A model generated the notes under the pieces. The model was given only the letters and a program-made list of their open reading frames with translations, ran no database searches and was not told the origin of the DNA. Of a DNA stretch of 64,000 bases, positions 33,884 to 43,678 are shown piece by piece (within the stretch, counting starts at the first letter, position 1; each line of letters opens with the position of its first letter). A program made the position numbers and the translations under genes. Source of the stretch: Chloroflexota bacterium (GTDB lineage Bacteria > Chloroflexota > Anaerolineae > Anaerolineales > UBA4823); assembly GCA_029265355.1 (NCBI GenBank), contig JAJUJL010000007.1, forward strand, positions 62,001 to 126,000, written 5' to 3'.

Positions 33884-35908
33884 TCAGGCCGAGGCGCGCA
33901 GCGCGGCCAGGGCCAGGCAGGCGCGCTCGGCGATGCGGGCGGCGGTCAAACCATATTCGCGGTAGATCACCTGGTAGGGGGCGGAAGCTCCAAAGCGATC
34001 CACGCCCAGGACGATGCCGCTGTCTCCGACCCAGCGATGCCAGCCCTGGGAGACGCCAGCTTCGATGGCGATGCGCGTGCGCACCGCCGGCGGCAGCACC
34101 GACTGGCGGTAAGCGACATCCTGAGCTTCGAACAATTCCCAGGAGGGGAAGGAAACCAGGCGCACATTTTCGCCCTCCGCAGCCAGGATCTCCGCAGCCT
34201 GGACAGCCAGGCTCAGCTCAGAGCCAGACGCCATCAAAATGATTTCCGGCGCGCCATCGCCGAGATCAGCCAGCACGTAAGCGCCGCGCTGCAAGCCGCT
34301 GGCGGGGGCAAAGATGCTGCGATCCAGAGTGGGCACATTCTGGCGGGTGAAGATCAAGGCCGTTGGTCCATCCTGGCGAGCGATGGCTGCCTTCCAGGCT
34401 TCATTGGTTTCATTGGCGTCCGCTGGGCGAATGACCACCAGGTTGGGGATGGCGCGCAGCGCCGCCAGATGCTCCACGGGTTGGTGGGTGGGGCCATCCT
34501 CGCCGACGCCGATGCTATCGTGGGTAAACACCCAGATGCTGGGATAGTGCGAGAGCGCCGAGAGACGGATCGCCGGGCGCATATAATCCGAAAAGACCAG
34601 GAAGGTCGCGCCGTAGGGGCGTACGCCGCCGTAGACGGCCATGCCGTTGACCACCGCGCCCATGCCATGCTCGCGCACCCCGAAATGGAAGTTGCGCCCC
34701 AGGTGGGAATCTGCCTGGAAGGCCGGCGCGCCGCTGATCCAGGTTTTATTGGAAGGCTCCAGGTCCGCCGAGCCGCCCATCAGCTCCGGCAGGCGAGCGG
34801 CCAGGGCGTTGAGCGCCTTGCCGGAAGCGTTGCGCGTGGCAACACCCTTGGGGTCGGCAGGGTACGTCGGCATATTCTCATCCCAACCGACGGGCAATTC
34901 ACCGCGCAAGCGGCGCTCGAGCTCCGCCGCCTGATCCGGGTAGGCGCTACGGTAAGCCCGCAGTCGTTCCTGCCACTCGCTCTCCAGGCGCTCGCCGCGC
35001 GATCCGAGCTTCCGGTAAAATTCCAGCACGTCCTGGGGCACATAGAAGCTGGGTTCCAGCGGCCAACCCAGGGCGCGCTTGGCGCCCGCCAGTTCCTCTT
35101 CGCCGGGCGGCTCGCCGTGCGCTTTGGCGGTATCCTGGCGGGTGGGCAAGCCGTAGCCGATGTGCGTGCGGCAGACAATGATGGATGGACGCGGATCCGC
35201 TTTGGCGGCGGTGATGGCTGCATCCAGCGCCTGCACGTCATTGCCATCCGCCACGCGCTGCACATGCCAGCCATAGGCCTCGAAGCGGGCGGCGCGATCC
35301 TCGGTGAAGGTGATTTCGGTGCTGCCGTCGATCGAAATGCGGTTGTCGTCGTACAGGTAGATCAGGCGCCCCAGGCGCAGATGACCGGCCAGCGAGGCTG
35401 CCTCAGAGGCCACGCCTTCCATTAAATCGCCATCGGTGACAATGGCGTAGATATTATGATCGATCAAGTCGAAACCCGGGCGATTGAACTCGGCTGCCAG
35501 GTGGGCGGAGGCAATGGCCATACCGACGCCGTTGCCAAAACCCTGCCCCAGCGGACCGGTGGTCACTTCCACGCCAGGAGTCAGGCCGTACTCCGGGTGA
35601 CCGGGGGTGCGGCTGCCCCACTGCCGAAAATTCTTCAGCTCATCCAGGGGCAGGTCGTAGCCGGTCAGGAAGAGCAGGCTGTAGAGCAGCATCGAGCCAT
35701 GCCCGCCGGAAAGAATGAAACGGTCGCGATTGATCCAGCGCGGATTTTTGGGATTGAAACGCAGGTGCCGCGTCCAGATGGTGTATGCCATGGCAGCCGC
35801 GCCCATCGGCAGACCGGGATGTCCGCTGTTGGCTTTTTGCACCCCATCCGCGGAGAGAAAACGAAGCGCGTTGATGGCGCGAGTTTGCAGGTCTTGTTCG
35901 TCAGGCAT
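33884..35908 (-). CDS. tkt: Transketolase
   Basis: A full-length transketolase of 674 aa, TPP- and Mg-dependent, exchanging two-carbon units between sugar phosphates. The thiamine motif begins [19 protein letters not shown] and ends in YDDNRIS (about residues 157-190); the N-terminus has [11 protein letters not shown] and [11 protein letters not shown]; the pyrimidine-domain block with [14 protein letters not shown] is near 470. ATG 35908 has AAGGAG upstream. It is first in the tkt - HEAT-like - zwf set and is divergent from the acetyltransferase gene. Confidence 0.96.
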   Translation of the reverse strand: MPDEQDLQTRAINALRFLSADGVQKANSGHPGLPMGAAAMAYTIWTRHLRFNPKNPRWINRDRFILSGGHGSMLLYSLLFLTGYDLPLDELKNFRQWGSRTPGHPEYGLTPGVEVTTGPLGQGFGNGVGMAIASAHLAAEFNRPGFDLIDHNIYAIVTDGDLMEGVASEAASLAGHLRLGRLIYLYDDNRISIDGSTEITFTEDRAARFEAYGWHVQRVADGNDVQALDAAITAAKADPRPSIIVCRTHIGYGLPTRQDTAKAHGEPPGEEELAGAKRALGWPLEPSFYVPQDVLEFYRKLGSRGERLESEWQERLRAYRSAYPDQAAELERRLRGELPVGWDENMPTYPADPKGVATRNASGKALNALAARLPELMGGSADLEPSNKTWISGAPAFQADSHLGRNFHFGVREHGMGAVVNGMAVYGGVRPYGATFLVFSDYMRPAIRLSALSHYPSIWVFTHDSIGVGEDGPTHQPVEHLAALRAIPNLVVIRPADANETNEAWKAAIARQDGPTALIFTRQNVPTLDRSIFAPASGLQRGAYVLADLGDGAPEIILMASGSELSLAVQAAEILAAEGENVRLVSFPSWELFEAQDVAYRQSVLPPAVRTRIAIEAGVSQGWHRWVGDSGIVLGVDRFGASAPYQVIYREYGLTAARIAERACLALAALRASA

Positions 35909-36123
35909 TGATCAGCTCCTTGTTGGTTATAAAATTAATTTTACCTTATTTGATGTCGCGGCATGCCCGGAGAAAGGAGCAGCTTTTTTCCAGATGGGCG
36001 TTGGCGGGTTAATACCATAGTCTATTCGCCTCGCCAGAAGATACGGGCGAGTTCAATTTTCGACCAATCGCATTGCGCCAGGCAGGCCGGGTCGACAGCC
36101 CAATTTGCTGGTAGAATGAAGGT

Positions 36124-36672
36124 ATGAATGCGCCAGCTTCCAGCGTCCACACGCTGCGCGACGGCAGGATCGTGACCATCCGACCGGTGCAACCTGATGA
36201 TGGCCCGCGCTTGCAAGCCCTGGTGCTCCGTCTTTCTCCAGAGAGCCGTTTTTTACGTTTCATGGAATACGTCAAAGAGCTCAGCCCGGCGCAAGCCGCC
36301 CGCCTCACCGACCTGGATTACCACCAGCGCATGGCCCTGGCGGCGGTGATCGATCAAGCAGGGGAAGAACAGGTAATCGCCGTGGCGCGCTACGCCTCGC
36401 CGGTGGGAAACGATCCAGGCCGCGCCGAGGTGGGTGTGGTGGTCGAAGATGCCTACCAAAACCTGGGATTGGGCACGCACCTGCTGGCGCAATTGACCGC
36501 CTATGCCCGCCAGCATGGCATCCACACATTTACCGCCACCATCTACCCCACGAATAAGCGCATTCTGAAATTCATCCAATCCAGCGGCCTGGCATACCAG
36601 CGGCGGTTCGTGGACGGCGCCTGGGAAGTAACCCTCTCGCTCAGCGCGCCGAATTCAGCGCACAAACCATAA
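36124..36672 (+). CDS. GNAT family N-acetyltransferase
   Basis: A 182-aa single GNAT domain. The acetyl-CoA-binding motif A is seen as AEVGVVVEDAYQNLGLGTHLL (an R/Q-x-x-G-x-G/A variant: QNLGLGT), followed by YPTNKRILKFIQSSGL. The N-terminal half resembles the GNAT domain found fused to protein acyltransferases of the Pat/AcuA group (SRFLRFM, PAQAARLTDLDY), so a protein-lysine acetyltransferase is a possibility. TAGAAT 7 bases before the gene could be a -10 giving a nearly leaderless message. Confidence 0.82.
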   Translation: MNAPASSVHTLRDGRIVTIRPVQPDDGPRLQALVLRLSPESRFLRFMEYVKELSPAQAARLTDLDYHQRMALAAVIDQAGEEQVIAVARYASPVGNDPGRAEVGVVVEDAYQNLGLGTHLLAQLTAYARQHGIHTFTATIYPTNKRILKFIQSSGLAYQRRFVDGAWEVTLSLSAPNSAHKP

Positions 36673-36739
36673 TTCAACTTGTTCATCGACAGGGGGCAAG
36701 TCGTCGGGTACGATTATTGCGCACCTGGGGGGTGGACAT

Positions 36740-36768
36740 TTGCGGATTTATCAATCTTCATGTATACT
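36740..36768 (+). promoter_or_regulatory. Possible upstream promoter of the hdr-mvh operon
   Basis: TTGCGG (36740-36745), 17-nt spacer, TATACT (36763-36768) with a TG before it. Its start point would fall on the TGTGA-N6-TCACA palindrome, so a bound protein would block it. Confidence 0.4.
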
Positions 36769-36773
36769 TTTTA

Positions 36774-36789
36774 TGTGAATATGTTCACA
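36774..36789. promoter_or_regulatory. CRP/FNR-type palindrome upstream of hdrC
   Basis: TGTGAATATGTTCACA matches the CRP consensus TGTGA-N6-TCACA in every fixed base. Its centre (36781.5) lies about 42 bases before the start point predicted from TACAAT at 36812-36817, the class II activator spacing. The 36673-37083 gap holds this site, two further dyads (36810-36823, GTTACAATTGTCAC; 36834-36845, TAACATTTGTTA) and no protein. Confidence 0.5.
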
Positions 36790-36811
36790 ATGCCCTTAAA
36801 TTTACGCAAGT

Positions 36812-36817
36812 TACAAT
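36812..36817 (+). promoter_or_regulatory. Putative -10 of the hdr-mvh operon
   Basis: TACAAT inside the dyad at 36810-36823. No -35 hexamer is present at the proper distance; the CRP-type palindrome occupies that region instead. The predicted start near 36824 would give a leader of about 260 nt. Confidence 0.4.
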
Positions 36818-37083
36818 TGTCACTCGCCTAGGATAACATTTGTTACTTACCTTGCAGGGTCATTTTTCGAGATACTTAATGTGAATTAAATCGAACCGCA
36901 GCGTCTATCCGTGCCTCAAACCGGCACATTCACCGTTCACCCGAAGACGATGAGGAGGAAAACTGCCAATAAAACATCCAGATTCACCCGGTCTCCTCTG
37001 AACTCGATCCAGCTTGTTATTGTCCTCAAGCCCTGGACCCCCAACGGCCGCCAGCCGTAAGCACCCACAGGAGGAGGTGCCCC

Positions 37084-37671
37084 TTGACCGCAAGTACCAA
37101 AAACCCCTACTACGCAAAAGATCCAAATCTTCGCTTCCTGGAGGAAGTGAGCGCCGCAACCGCGGGCGTATCGCGGCTCGAGATGTGCATTCAATGCGGC
37201 ACATGCGGAGGTTCATGCCCGTCTGCCGCAGACATGGACCACACCCCGCGCATGCTGTTCGCCCTGATCCGGGCAGGCATGCGCGAGCAAGCCTTGAGCA
37301 GCAACACACCGTGGATCTGCGTCTCTTGCTACCACTGCGTGGTGCGCTGCCCGCAGGATGTGCACATCGCGGATGTGATGTACACCTTGAAAGGCATGGC
37401 CATCCGAGAAAAGCTGTACAAGGATGCCACAGCGCCCGATTTCTCGCTCACCTTTGTGGATATGGTCGAGAACTACGGGCGCAGTTATGAGTTTGGCCTT
37501 GCCACGCGCCACTACCTGAAGCACTTCCCCATGCGCCTGCCGGGGATGGCGCCCATGGGACTGGGCATGCTCAGCAAACGGCGCATGGACATCGCTCCCA
37601 CCCGCATCAAGGGCATCGACCAGCTCAAGAAGATCCTTGACCGGGCAAAGGAATTGGAGGCGGTGCAATGA
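37084..37671 (+). CDS. hdrC: Heterodisulfide reductase subunit C-like protein
   Basis: HdrC-like, 195 aa. Two [4Fe-4S] motifs are present: CIQCGTCGGSCP (Cys35, 38, 41, 45) and CVSCYHCVVRCP (Cys79, 82, 85, 89). It passes electrons between HdrA and HdrB. The start is a TTG at 37084 with GGAGGAGG upstream; no ATG fits. It is the first gene of the hdrCBA-mvhDGA operon and overlaps hdrB by 4 bases. In non-methanogens the partner disulfide or other electron acceptor is usually not CoM-S-S-CoB and is unknown here. Confidence 0.9.
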   Translation: MTASTKNPYYAKDPNLRFLEEVSAATAGVSRLEMCIQCGTCGGSCPSAADMDHTPRMLFALIRAGMREQALSSNTPWICVSCYHCVVRCPQDVHIADVMYTLKGMAIREKLYKDATAPDFSLTFVDMVENYGRSYEFGLATRHYLKHFPMRLPGMAPMGLGMLSKRRMDIAPTRIKGIDQLKKILDRAKELEAVQ

Positions 37672-38660
37672 ACAAATACCTGTTTTACCCGGGATGTTCC
37701 ATGGAAACCAGCGCCAAGGCCTACTATGAATCGCTGATGGCGATCAAGGATACGCTTGGCTTGAAGCTGGAAGAAATCAACGACTGGAACTGCTGCGGAG
37801 CGACGGAATATGTCGGCATCAGCCTGACGCCAGCCTATGCCCTGATCAGCCGCAACCTGGCGCTGGCAGTTCAGCAGGCCAATGGCGCCGACACTGTGGT
37901 GGCGCCGTGCTCAGCTTGTTACCTGAACCTGGCCAAAGCCGACCATTACATGGCAGAGCGCCCCTCCCTGGGCGAGCGTGTCAACCAGGCCCTGGCAGCC
38001 GGCGGGTTGCACTATGACCCTGGCACGCTACAGATCCGTCACCTGCTGGATGTGATCATCAACGATATCGGCCTGGATCACGTCAAGAGCAAGGTGGTCA
38101 AACCGCTGAAGGGACTGCGCGTGGCGCCTTATCTGGGCTGCATGGTGCCCCGGCCGGATTATCAAAAACGCTGGTCGGACCACGAGCACCCCAACGAACT
38201 GGACCGCCTGCTGAGAGCGCTGGGCGCAGAGGTGATCGACTTCCCGCTGAAAACACATTGCTGCGGCGGACACATGACCCAAATCAGCCCCTCGACGGCT
38301 TTCGAATTGATCCGCCGGCTGATCAGCTCCGCCGACCAGTACAAAGCGGATATCATGGTCACCGTCTGCCCCATGTGCCAAATGAACCTCGACGCCTACC
38401 AGGCCGAGACCAACCGCCATTTCCGCACCAATTATCACATGCCGATCGTCTTCTTCACCCAGTTGATGGGCGTGGCTTTTGGCATGGAGCCTCGCCAGCT
38501 CGGTTTTGGTCGCGAGCTGACGGATGCTCGCGCGGCGATGGCGCGCATCGGTGTGGAAGTGCCGGAGCCAGAAAGCGCCAAGAAACCCGCTAAAAAGGCC
38601 AAGAAGACGGGCCTGCCCATGCCGCAGATGCCCGGTAGTGAACAGGAGGCAGCCGAATGA
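37668..38660 (+). CDS. hdrB: Heterodisulfide reductase subunit B-like protein
   Basis: HdrB-like, 330 aa, with both CCG domains intact: Cys10, Cys42-Cys43, Cys81/Cys84 (CSAC), and Cys158, Cys198-Cys199, Cys234/Cys237 (CPMC). In methanogens these hold two non-cubane [4Fe-4S] clusters that reduce the heterodisulfide, so the catalytic site should be functional. An unusual Lys/Pro-rich C-terminal tail (about 35 residues, KKPAKKAKKTG) follows the domain. It overlaps hdrC and hdrA by 4 bases each. Confidence 0.9.
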   Translation: MNKYLFYPGCSMETSAKAYYESLMAIKDTLGLKLEEINDWNCCGATEYVGISLTPAYALISRNLALAVQQANGADTVVAPCSACYLNLAKADHYMAERPSLGERVNQALAAGGLHYDPGTLQIRHLLDVIINDIGLDHVKSKVVKPLKGLRVAPYLGCMVPRPDYQKRWSDHEHPNELDRLLRALGAEVIDFPLKTHCCGGHMTQISPSTAFELIRRLISSADQYKADIMVTVCPMCQMNLDAYQAETNRHFRTNYHMPIVFFTQLMGVAFGMEPRQLGFGRELTDARAAMARIGVEVPEPESAKKPAKKAKKTGLPMPQMPGSEQEAAE

Positions 38661-40681
38661 CCACTGAGAATAAGCCTCAAGAAGGCCAGGAACGCATTGG
38701 TGTGTATGTGTGCCACTGCGGTTCCAATATTGCTGGCATGGTGGATGTTGAGCATGTCGCCAAATGGGCGGGCGAAGAGCTCAAAGATCGCGGCGTGGTC
38801 GTCGCCCGCGATTACAAATTCATGTGCTCCAGCCTGGGGCAGGAGCTGATCGAGAACGATATCAAAGAGCTGGGGCTGACTCGCGTGCTCGTAGCGGCCT
38901 GCTCACCCCACCTGCACGAACAGACTTTCCGCACCGCCAGCGCCCGCGCCGGTCTCAATCCCTATCTGACCGAGCTGGTTTCCATTCGCGAGCAGGTCTC
39001 GTGGGTGCACACCGACAAGCAAGCCGCCACCGCAAAATCCAAGGCGGTGATCAGCGGCGGCGTGGAGCGCGTCATCCACCACGAACCGCTCGAGCCGCTG
39101 GTGGTGCCCATCCACGAAGCCACGCTGGTGGTGGGCGGCGGCATCGCCGGCATCCAGGCCGCCCTGGAGCTGGCAGACGCCGGTTACCCGGTTTACATGG
39201 TCGAGCGCGAGCCCTCCATCGGCGGGCACATGGCCCAGTTCGATAAAACTTTCCCCACCCTGGACTGCGCCGCCTGCATCCTGACCCCCAGGATGGTATC
39301 GGTCGGCATGCACCCCAACATCAAGCTGTTCACCTGGAGCGAGGTGACCAAGGTGGACGGTTACGTGGGCAACTTCACCGTCACCATCCGCAAGAAAGCC
39401 CGCTATGTCAATGAAGAGCTGTGCACCGGCTGCGGCATCTGCCAGGAGAAGTGTCCCAAGAAGGTGATCGATGAGATTTACGAAGCTGGCCTGGGCTACC
39501 GCAAGGCGGTCTACACGCCCTTCCCCCAGGCTGTGCCCAAGTTCCCGGTCATCGATCGCCCCAACTGCACCTACTTCCAGAAAGGCACCTGCAAAGCCTG
39601 CGAGAAGTTCTGCCCGACCAATGCCATTGACTTCACCCAGGAAGACGAGTACATCACCGTCGAGGTGGGGAATATCATCCTGGCAACTGGTTACGACCTG
39701 TTCGACGCCCGTAGGGTGACCCAGTACGGCTATGGGCGCCTGGCGAACGTGTTCACCAGCATCGAGTTCGAGCGCCTGAGCAACGCTGCCGGCCCCACCA
39801 ACGGCGAGATTGTGCTGCGCGATGGTGTGACCAAGCCCGATGCCGTGGGCATCATCCACTGCGTGGGCAGCCGCGACCGCAACTTCAACAATTACTGCTC
39901 GGTGATTTGCTGTATGCAGGGCTTGAAGTTTGCCCATCTGGTTCACGAGCGCACCGGCGCAACGGTGTACAACTTCTACATTGATATGCGCACGGCCTAC
40001 AAAGCCTACGATGAGTTCTATCAGCGAGTGCTGGAGGAGGGCACGCTGTTCGTGCGCGGCAAAGTTGCCGAGGTGACAGACGCCGCCCGTTTGCCAGGCG
40101 AAGAAGGCAAGCTGATCATCCAGGTGGAAGACACGTTGGCGGGCATACAGCGGCGCATACCGGTTGACATGGTGATCTTATCCGCCGGCCTGGAGCCGCG
40201 ACGCGACGCTAAAGAAGTGGCCAAGCTGTTTGGCATCTCGTGCAGCGCTGATGGCTGGTTCATCGAAAAGCACCCCAAGCTGGATCCGGTCGCCACGATG
40301 ACCGAAGGCATTTTCATCGCCGGCTGCGTGCAAGGACCAAAAGATATCCCCTCCAGCGTAGCGCAAGGCGCGGCGGCTTCAGCGCGCGTGCTGGGTCGCA
40401 TCCGCCAGGGGCACATCGAACTGGAGCCTGTGCGCGCCAGCGTGGACGAAGCCAAATGCTCCGGATGCCGCATCTGCAACAACCTCTGCCCATTCAACGC
40501 CATCATCTTCCACGAAGACCGCATGGTGACCGAGATCAACCCCGCCCTGTGCCAGGGCTGCGGCACCTGCGTGGCAGCCTGCCCGGCGGGCGCCATTTCG
40601 GGCACAGTCTTCAGCAATGAGCAGATCTTCGCCCAAATCGATGGCTTGCTGGGATTGACCCTGGAGCATGCCTTCTCATGA
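38657..40681 (+). CDS. hdrA: Heterodisulfide reductase subunit A-like flavoprotein
   Basis: HdrA-like, 674 aa, the flavin-bifurcating core. An N-terminal domain with scattered cysteines (19, 21, 57, 82) precedes the FAD fold, VVGGGIAGIQAALEL (about 158), with TLDCAACILTP (202-212). An inserted ferredoxin region has CTGCGICQEKCP (256-266) and a second set (Cys304, 312, 315, 319). The C-terminus carries two more clusters (CSGCRICNNLCP, CQGCGTCVAACP). It takes electrons from the MvhD side and splits them. No in-frame TGA or selenocysteine site is seen. Confidence 0.93.
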   Translation: MTTENKPQEGQERIGVYVCHCGSNIAGMVDVEHVAKWAGEELKDRGVVVARDYKFMCSSLGQELIENDIKELGLTRVLVAACSPHLHEQTFRTASARAGLNPYLTELVSIREQVSWVHTDKQAATAKSKAVISGGVERVIHHEPLEPLVVPIHEATLVVGGGIAGIQAALELADAGYPVYMVEREPSIGGHMAQFDKTFPTLDCAACILTPRMVSVGMHPNIKLFTWSEVTKVDGYVGNFTVTIRKKARYVNEELCTGCGICQEKCPKKVIDEIYEAGLGYRKAVYTPFPQAVPKFPVIDRPNCTYFQKGTCKACEKFCPTNAIDFTQEDEYITVEVGNIILATGYDLFDARRVTQYGYGRLANVFTSIEFERLSNAAGPTNGEIVLRDGVTKPDAVGIIHCVGSRDRNFNNYCSVICCMQGLKFAHLVHERTGATVYNFYIDMRTAYKAYDEFYQRVLEEGTLFVRGKVAEVTDAARLPGEEGKLIIQVEDTLAGIQRRIPVDMVILSAGLEPRRDAKEVAKLFGISCSADGWFIEKHPKLDPVATMTEGIFIAGCVQGPKDIPSSVAQGAAASARVLGRIRQGHIELEPVRASVDEAKCSGCRICNNLCPFNAIIFHEDRMVTEINPALCQGCGTCVAACPAGAISGTVFSNEQIFAQIDGLLGLTLEHAFS

Positions 40682-40716
40682 CGGCGGCCAATTGACGGAG
40701 TGTAGCAAGGAGACTG

Positions 40717-41193
40717 ATGATGACTGAAAACTTTGAACCCGTGATCATCGGATTCACCTGCAACTGGTGCAGCTACCGCGCCGCCGACCTGGCTGGCACG
40801 GCTCGGGTGAAATACCCGCCCAACATCCGCCTGATCCGGTTGATGTGCTCTGGGCGGCTGGACCCGACCTTCGTGCTCAAAGCCCTGGCAAGCGGAGCAG
40901 ATGGCGTGCTGATCACCGGCTGCCATCCGGGTGAATGCCACTATTTGGAACAGAACTACAAAGCCTTGCGTCGCTTCCTGCTGCTGCGCCGCACCCTGGT
41001 GCAGATGGGCATCGAACCCGACCGCGTGCGCCTGGTTTGGGCCAGCGCTGCCGAAGGTGTGCGCCTGGCAGAGGAGATCACCAAGATGGTCGAGGCTGTC
41101 AGACAGCTCGGACCGCTGAACTGGCCGAAATGGCAGCAGACGAACGGGCATGGCGAGCACGCTCACATCGAGGCTGAGGAGGTGAGTGCATGA
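40717..41193 (+). CDS. mvhD: Hydrogenase iron-sulfur subunit, MvhD-like
   Basis: MvhD-like, 158 aa, a small [2Fe-2S] protein that links the hydrogenase to HdrA. Conserved cysteines are in FTCNWCSYRA, LMCSGRLDP and GCHPGECHY, the family pattern. The His/Glu-rich C-terminus (HGEHAHIEAEE) is variable. Two adjacent ATGs (40717 and 40720) follow AAGGAGA, so the exact start may shift by one codon. It overlaps mvhG by 4 bases and lies 35 bases after hdrA. Confidence 0.9.
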   Translation: MMTENFEPVIIGFTCNWCSYRAADLAGTARVKYPPNIRLIRLMCSGRLDPTFVLKALASGADGVLITGCHPGECHYLEQNYKALRRFLLLRRTLVQMGIEPDRVRLVWASAAEGVRLAEEITKMVEAVRQLGPLNWPKWQQTNGHGEHAHIEAEEVSA

Positions 41194-42188
41194 CAACCAA
41201 CGGTAAACCCAAGTTCGCCATGTATTGGGCTGCCTCCTGCGGCGGCTGCGAGATTGCCGTGCTCAACATCGGCGAAAAGATCCTGGATGTGGACGCCAAC
41301 TTCGAGGTGGCCTTCTGGCCCGTCGCCATGGACGCCAAGTACAAGGATGTGGAGGCGATGGAAGACGGCGCCATTTTGCTGACGCTGTTCAACGGCGGCA
41401 TACGCAACGAAGAGAACGCCGAGATTGCCCGCCTGCTGCGCCGCAAGAGCCAGATCCTGGTGGCGTTTGGCTCCTGCGCCTGCGAAGGCTGCATTCCCGG
41501 GTTAGCCAACCTGAGCAAGCCGCAAGACGTGCTGGATACCGTTTACAGCACGGTCTCCACCGATAATCCAAACGCTGTCCGCCCGCAGTACCACTACCAG
41601 ATGCCCGAAGGCGTGATCCATATCCCCACGTTCTATCCAGTTTTGAAGACGCTGGACCAGGTGGTGGATGTGGATTACTACATGCCGGGCTGTCCGCCAG
41701 AATCGCACCAGATCGCAGCGGTCATTGACCTGGTGATCAAGGTGCTGCACGGTGAAGCTCAACTGCCTGCGAAAGGCGCGACCATCGGCGCTGGCAATTC
41801 GACGGTGTGCGACGACTGCCCCCGAGCGCGCAATGTGAAGTTGATCAAGAAGTTCGTGCGCATCCAGGATGTGCCCGAATTGGACCCGCACCTGTGCCTG
41901 TTGGAGCAGGGTGTGCCCTGCAACGGCCCGGCGACGCGCAACGGCTGCGGCGCGCTGTGCCCGCAGGCTGGCGCCCAGTGCATCGGCTGCTATGGACCGG
42001 CAGAAGGCGTGATCGATTACGGCGCCCGCCTGATCACGGCTTTTGCATCGGTGATCGACAGCAACGATCCAGCCGAGATCGAACGCATCTTGGATGGCAT
42101 ACCCGACCCAGCGGGGCAGTTTTACCGCTTCAACCTGGCTGGCTCGCTGCTGCGCGCCGCTAAACCCGCCTGGCAGGGCAAACTTTAG
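41190..42188 (+). CDS. mvhG: [NiFe] hydrogenase small subunit, MvhG-like
   Basis: The small (electron-transfer) subunit of a group 3c-like cytoplasmic [NiFe] hydrogenase, 332 aa. Proximal-cluster cysteines appear in ASCGGCEI (Cys17, Cys20), GSCACEGC and MPGCPP; further Cys groups in CDDCPRAR and the C-terminal GCGALCPQAGAQCIGC bind additional clusters. No Tat signal is present, consistent with a cytoplasmic enzyme. ATG 41190 overlaps mvhD, and mvhA follows after 9 bases. Confidence 0.92.
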   Translation: MTTNGKPKFAMYWAASCGGCEIAVLNIGEKILDVDANFEVAFWPVAMDAKYKDVEAMEDGAILLTLFNGGIRNEENAEIARLLRRKSQILVAFGSCACEGCIPGLANLSKPQDVLDTVYSTVSTDNPNAVRPQYHYQMPEGVIHIPTFYPVLKTLDQVVDVDYYMPGCPPESHQIAAVIDLVIKVLHGEAQLPAKGATIGAGNSTVCDDCPRARNVKLIKKFVRIQDVPELDPHLCLLEQGVPCNGPATRNGCGALCPQAGAQCIGCYGPAEGVIDYGARLITAFASVIDSNDPAEIERILDGIPDPAGQFYRFNLAGSLLRAAKPAWQGKL

Positions 42189-42197
42189 GAGGCAGCC

Positions 42198-43664
42198 ATG
42201 CAGAGAATCACGATAGACCCAATCACCCGCCTGGAAGGGCATGGCAAGATTGAAATCTTCTTGAACGAAGACGGCGAAGTCGCCAACACTTACTTCCAGA
42301 TCCCCGAGCTGCGCGGTTTCGAGCGCTTTTGCCTGGGTCGCCCGGTGGAGGAGATGCCGCTGCTCACCAACCGCATCTGCGGCGTGTGCCCGGAGGCGCA
42401 CCACATGGCCGCCGCCAAAGCCGCCGACGCCGTCTACAAGGTCGATCCCCCTTCGGCGGCCAAGAAGCTGCGCGAGCTGCTCTACATGGGCTTCTACTTC
42501 ACCGACCACACCACGCACTTCTACGCCCTGGGCGGGCCAGATTTCGTCATGGGGCCCAACGCGCCGGTGGCGGAGCGCAACATCCTGGGCATCATCCACA
42601 AGGTGGGGCTGGAAATTGGCGGCAAGGTGATCCAGGCGCGCAAGTACGGCCACCACATCGTCGAGATCATCGGCGGTCGCAAGGTTCACCCCTGCACCTC
42701 CATCCCCGGTGGCTTGACCAAAGGGATCACCGAGGAGCAGCGCCAGGAGATCGAGCAGATAGGCCGTTGGGCGGTCGATTTCGCCCAATTCAGCCTGCAG
42801 CTCTTCGCCGATATCGTGCTGGGCAACAAAGAATATGTTGACCTGATCCTGGGCGATATCTACACCCACAAAACCTACTCGATGGGCCTGGTGGATGAAA
42901 ATAACCACGTCAACTTCTATGACGGCAAGGTGAGCGTGGTGGCGCCAGATGGCGAACGCATCGGCAAGTACGCCCCCCACGAGTACACCGATTGGGTGGC
43001 AGAGCGAGTCGAGCCATGGACCTATCTGAAGTTCCCCTATCTGAAGAAGGTGGGCTGGAAAGGCTTCGTGGATGGCAAAGACTCGGGCGTGTATTTCGCC
43101 ACCCCGCTCTCCCGCCTGAACGCCGCCGACGGCATGGCGACACCCAAAGCCCAGGAACATTACGAGCGCTTCTACGCCACCCTGGGCGGCAAACCGGTGC
43201 ACCAGCGCCTGGCAATCCACTGGGCGCGTTTGATCGAGCTGCTCTACGCCGCCGAGCACATCGTGGAGCTGGCAACCGACCCGGAGATCACCTCGCCCCA
43301 CGTGCACAACGTGCCCAAGGAGAAACCCAGCGAGGGCGTGAGCATCGTCGAGGCGCCGCGCGGCACGCTCACCCACCACTACAAGACCGATGAGCGCGGC
43401 TTGCTGACCGAGGTCAACCTGATCGTGGGCACCACCAACAACTACGCTCCGATCAGCATGTCGATCAAGAAAGCTGCCCAAAGCCTGATCAAGAAGGGTA
43501 CCGTGGTCAACGAGGGTTTGCTGAACATGGTGGAAATGGCTTTCCGAGCTTATGACCCATGCTTCGGCTGCGCCACGCACTCTCTGCCCGGCCAGATGCC
43601 GCTGGAGGTCACCATCCGGGATGCGCAGGGCAACCCGGTGGAAGTGCTCAGGCAGTTCTGCTAA
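42198..43664 (+). CDS. mvhA: [NiFe] hydrogenase large subunit, MvhA-like
   Basis: The catalytic subunit, 488 aa. The four Ni ligands are present: Cys61 and Cys64 in RICGVCP, and Cys455 and Cys458 in DPCFGCATH near the C-terminus. After His461 there is an extension of about 27 residues ending LRQFC, the kind removed by a maturation protease, whose gene is next. It oxidises or evolves H2; with HdrABC and MvhD it should couple H2 to ferredoxin and a second acceptor. GGAGG precedes the ATG. Confidence 0.94.
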   Translation: MQRITIDPITRLEGHGKIEIFLNEDGEVANTYFQIPELRGFERFCLGRPVEEMPLLTNRICGVCPEAHHMAAAKAADAVYKVDPPSAAKKLRELLYMGFYFTDHTTHFYALGGPDFVMGPNAPVAERNILGIIHKVGLEIGGKVIQARKYGHHIVEIIGGRKVHPCTSIPGGLTKGITEEQRQEIEQIGRWAVDFAQFSLQLFADIVLGNKEYVDLILGDIYTHKTYSMGLVDENNHVNFYDGKVSVVAPDGERIGKYAPHEYTDWVAERVEPWTYLKFPYLKKVGWKGFVDGKDSGVYFATPLSRLNAADGMATPKAQEHYERFYATLGGKPVHQRLAIHWARLIELLYAAEHIVELATDPEITSPHVHNVPKEKPSEGVSIVEAPRGTLTHHYKTDERGLLTEVNLIVGTTNNYAPISMSIKKAAQSLIKKGTVVNEGLLNMVEMAFRAYDPCFGCATHSLPGQMPLEVTIRDAQGNPVEVLRQFC

Positions 43665-43678
43665 ATCGAGACCCAGAA

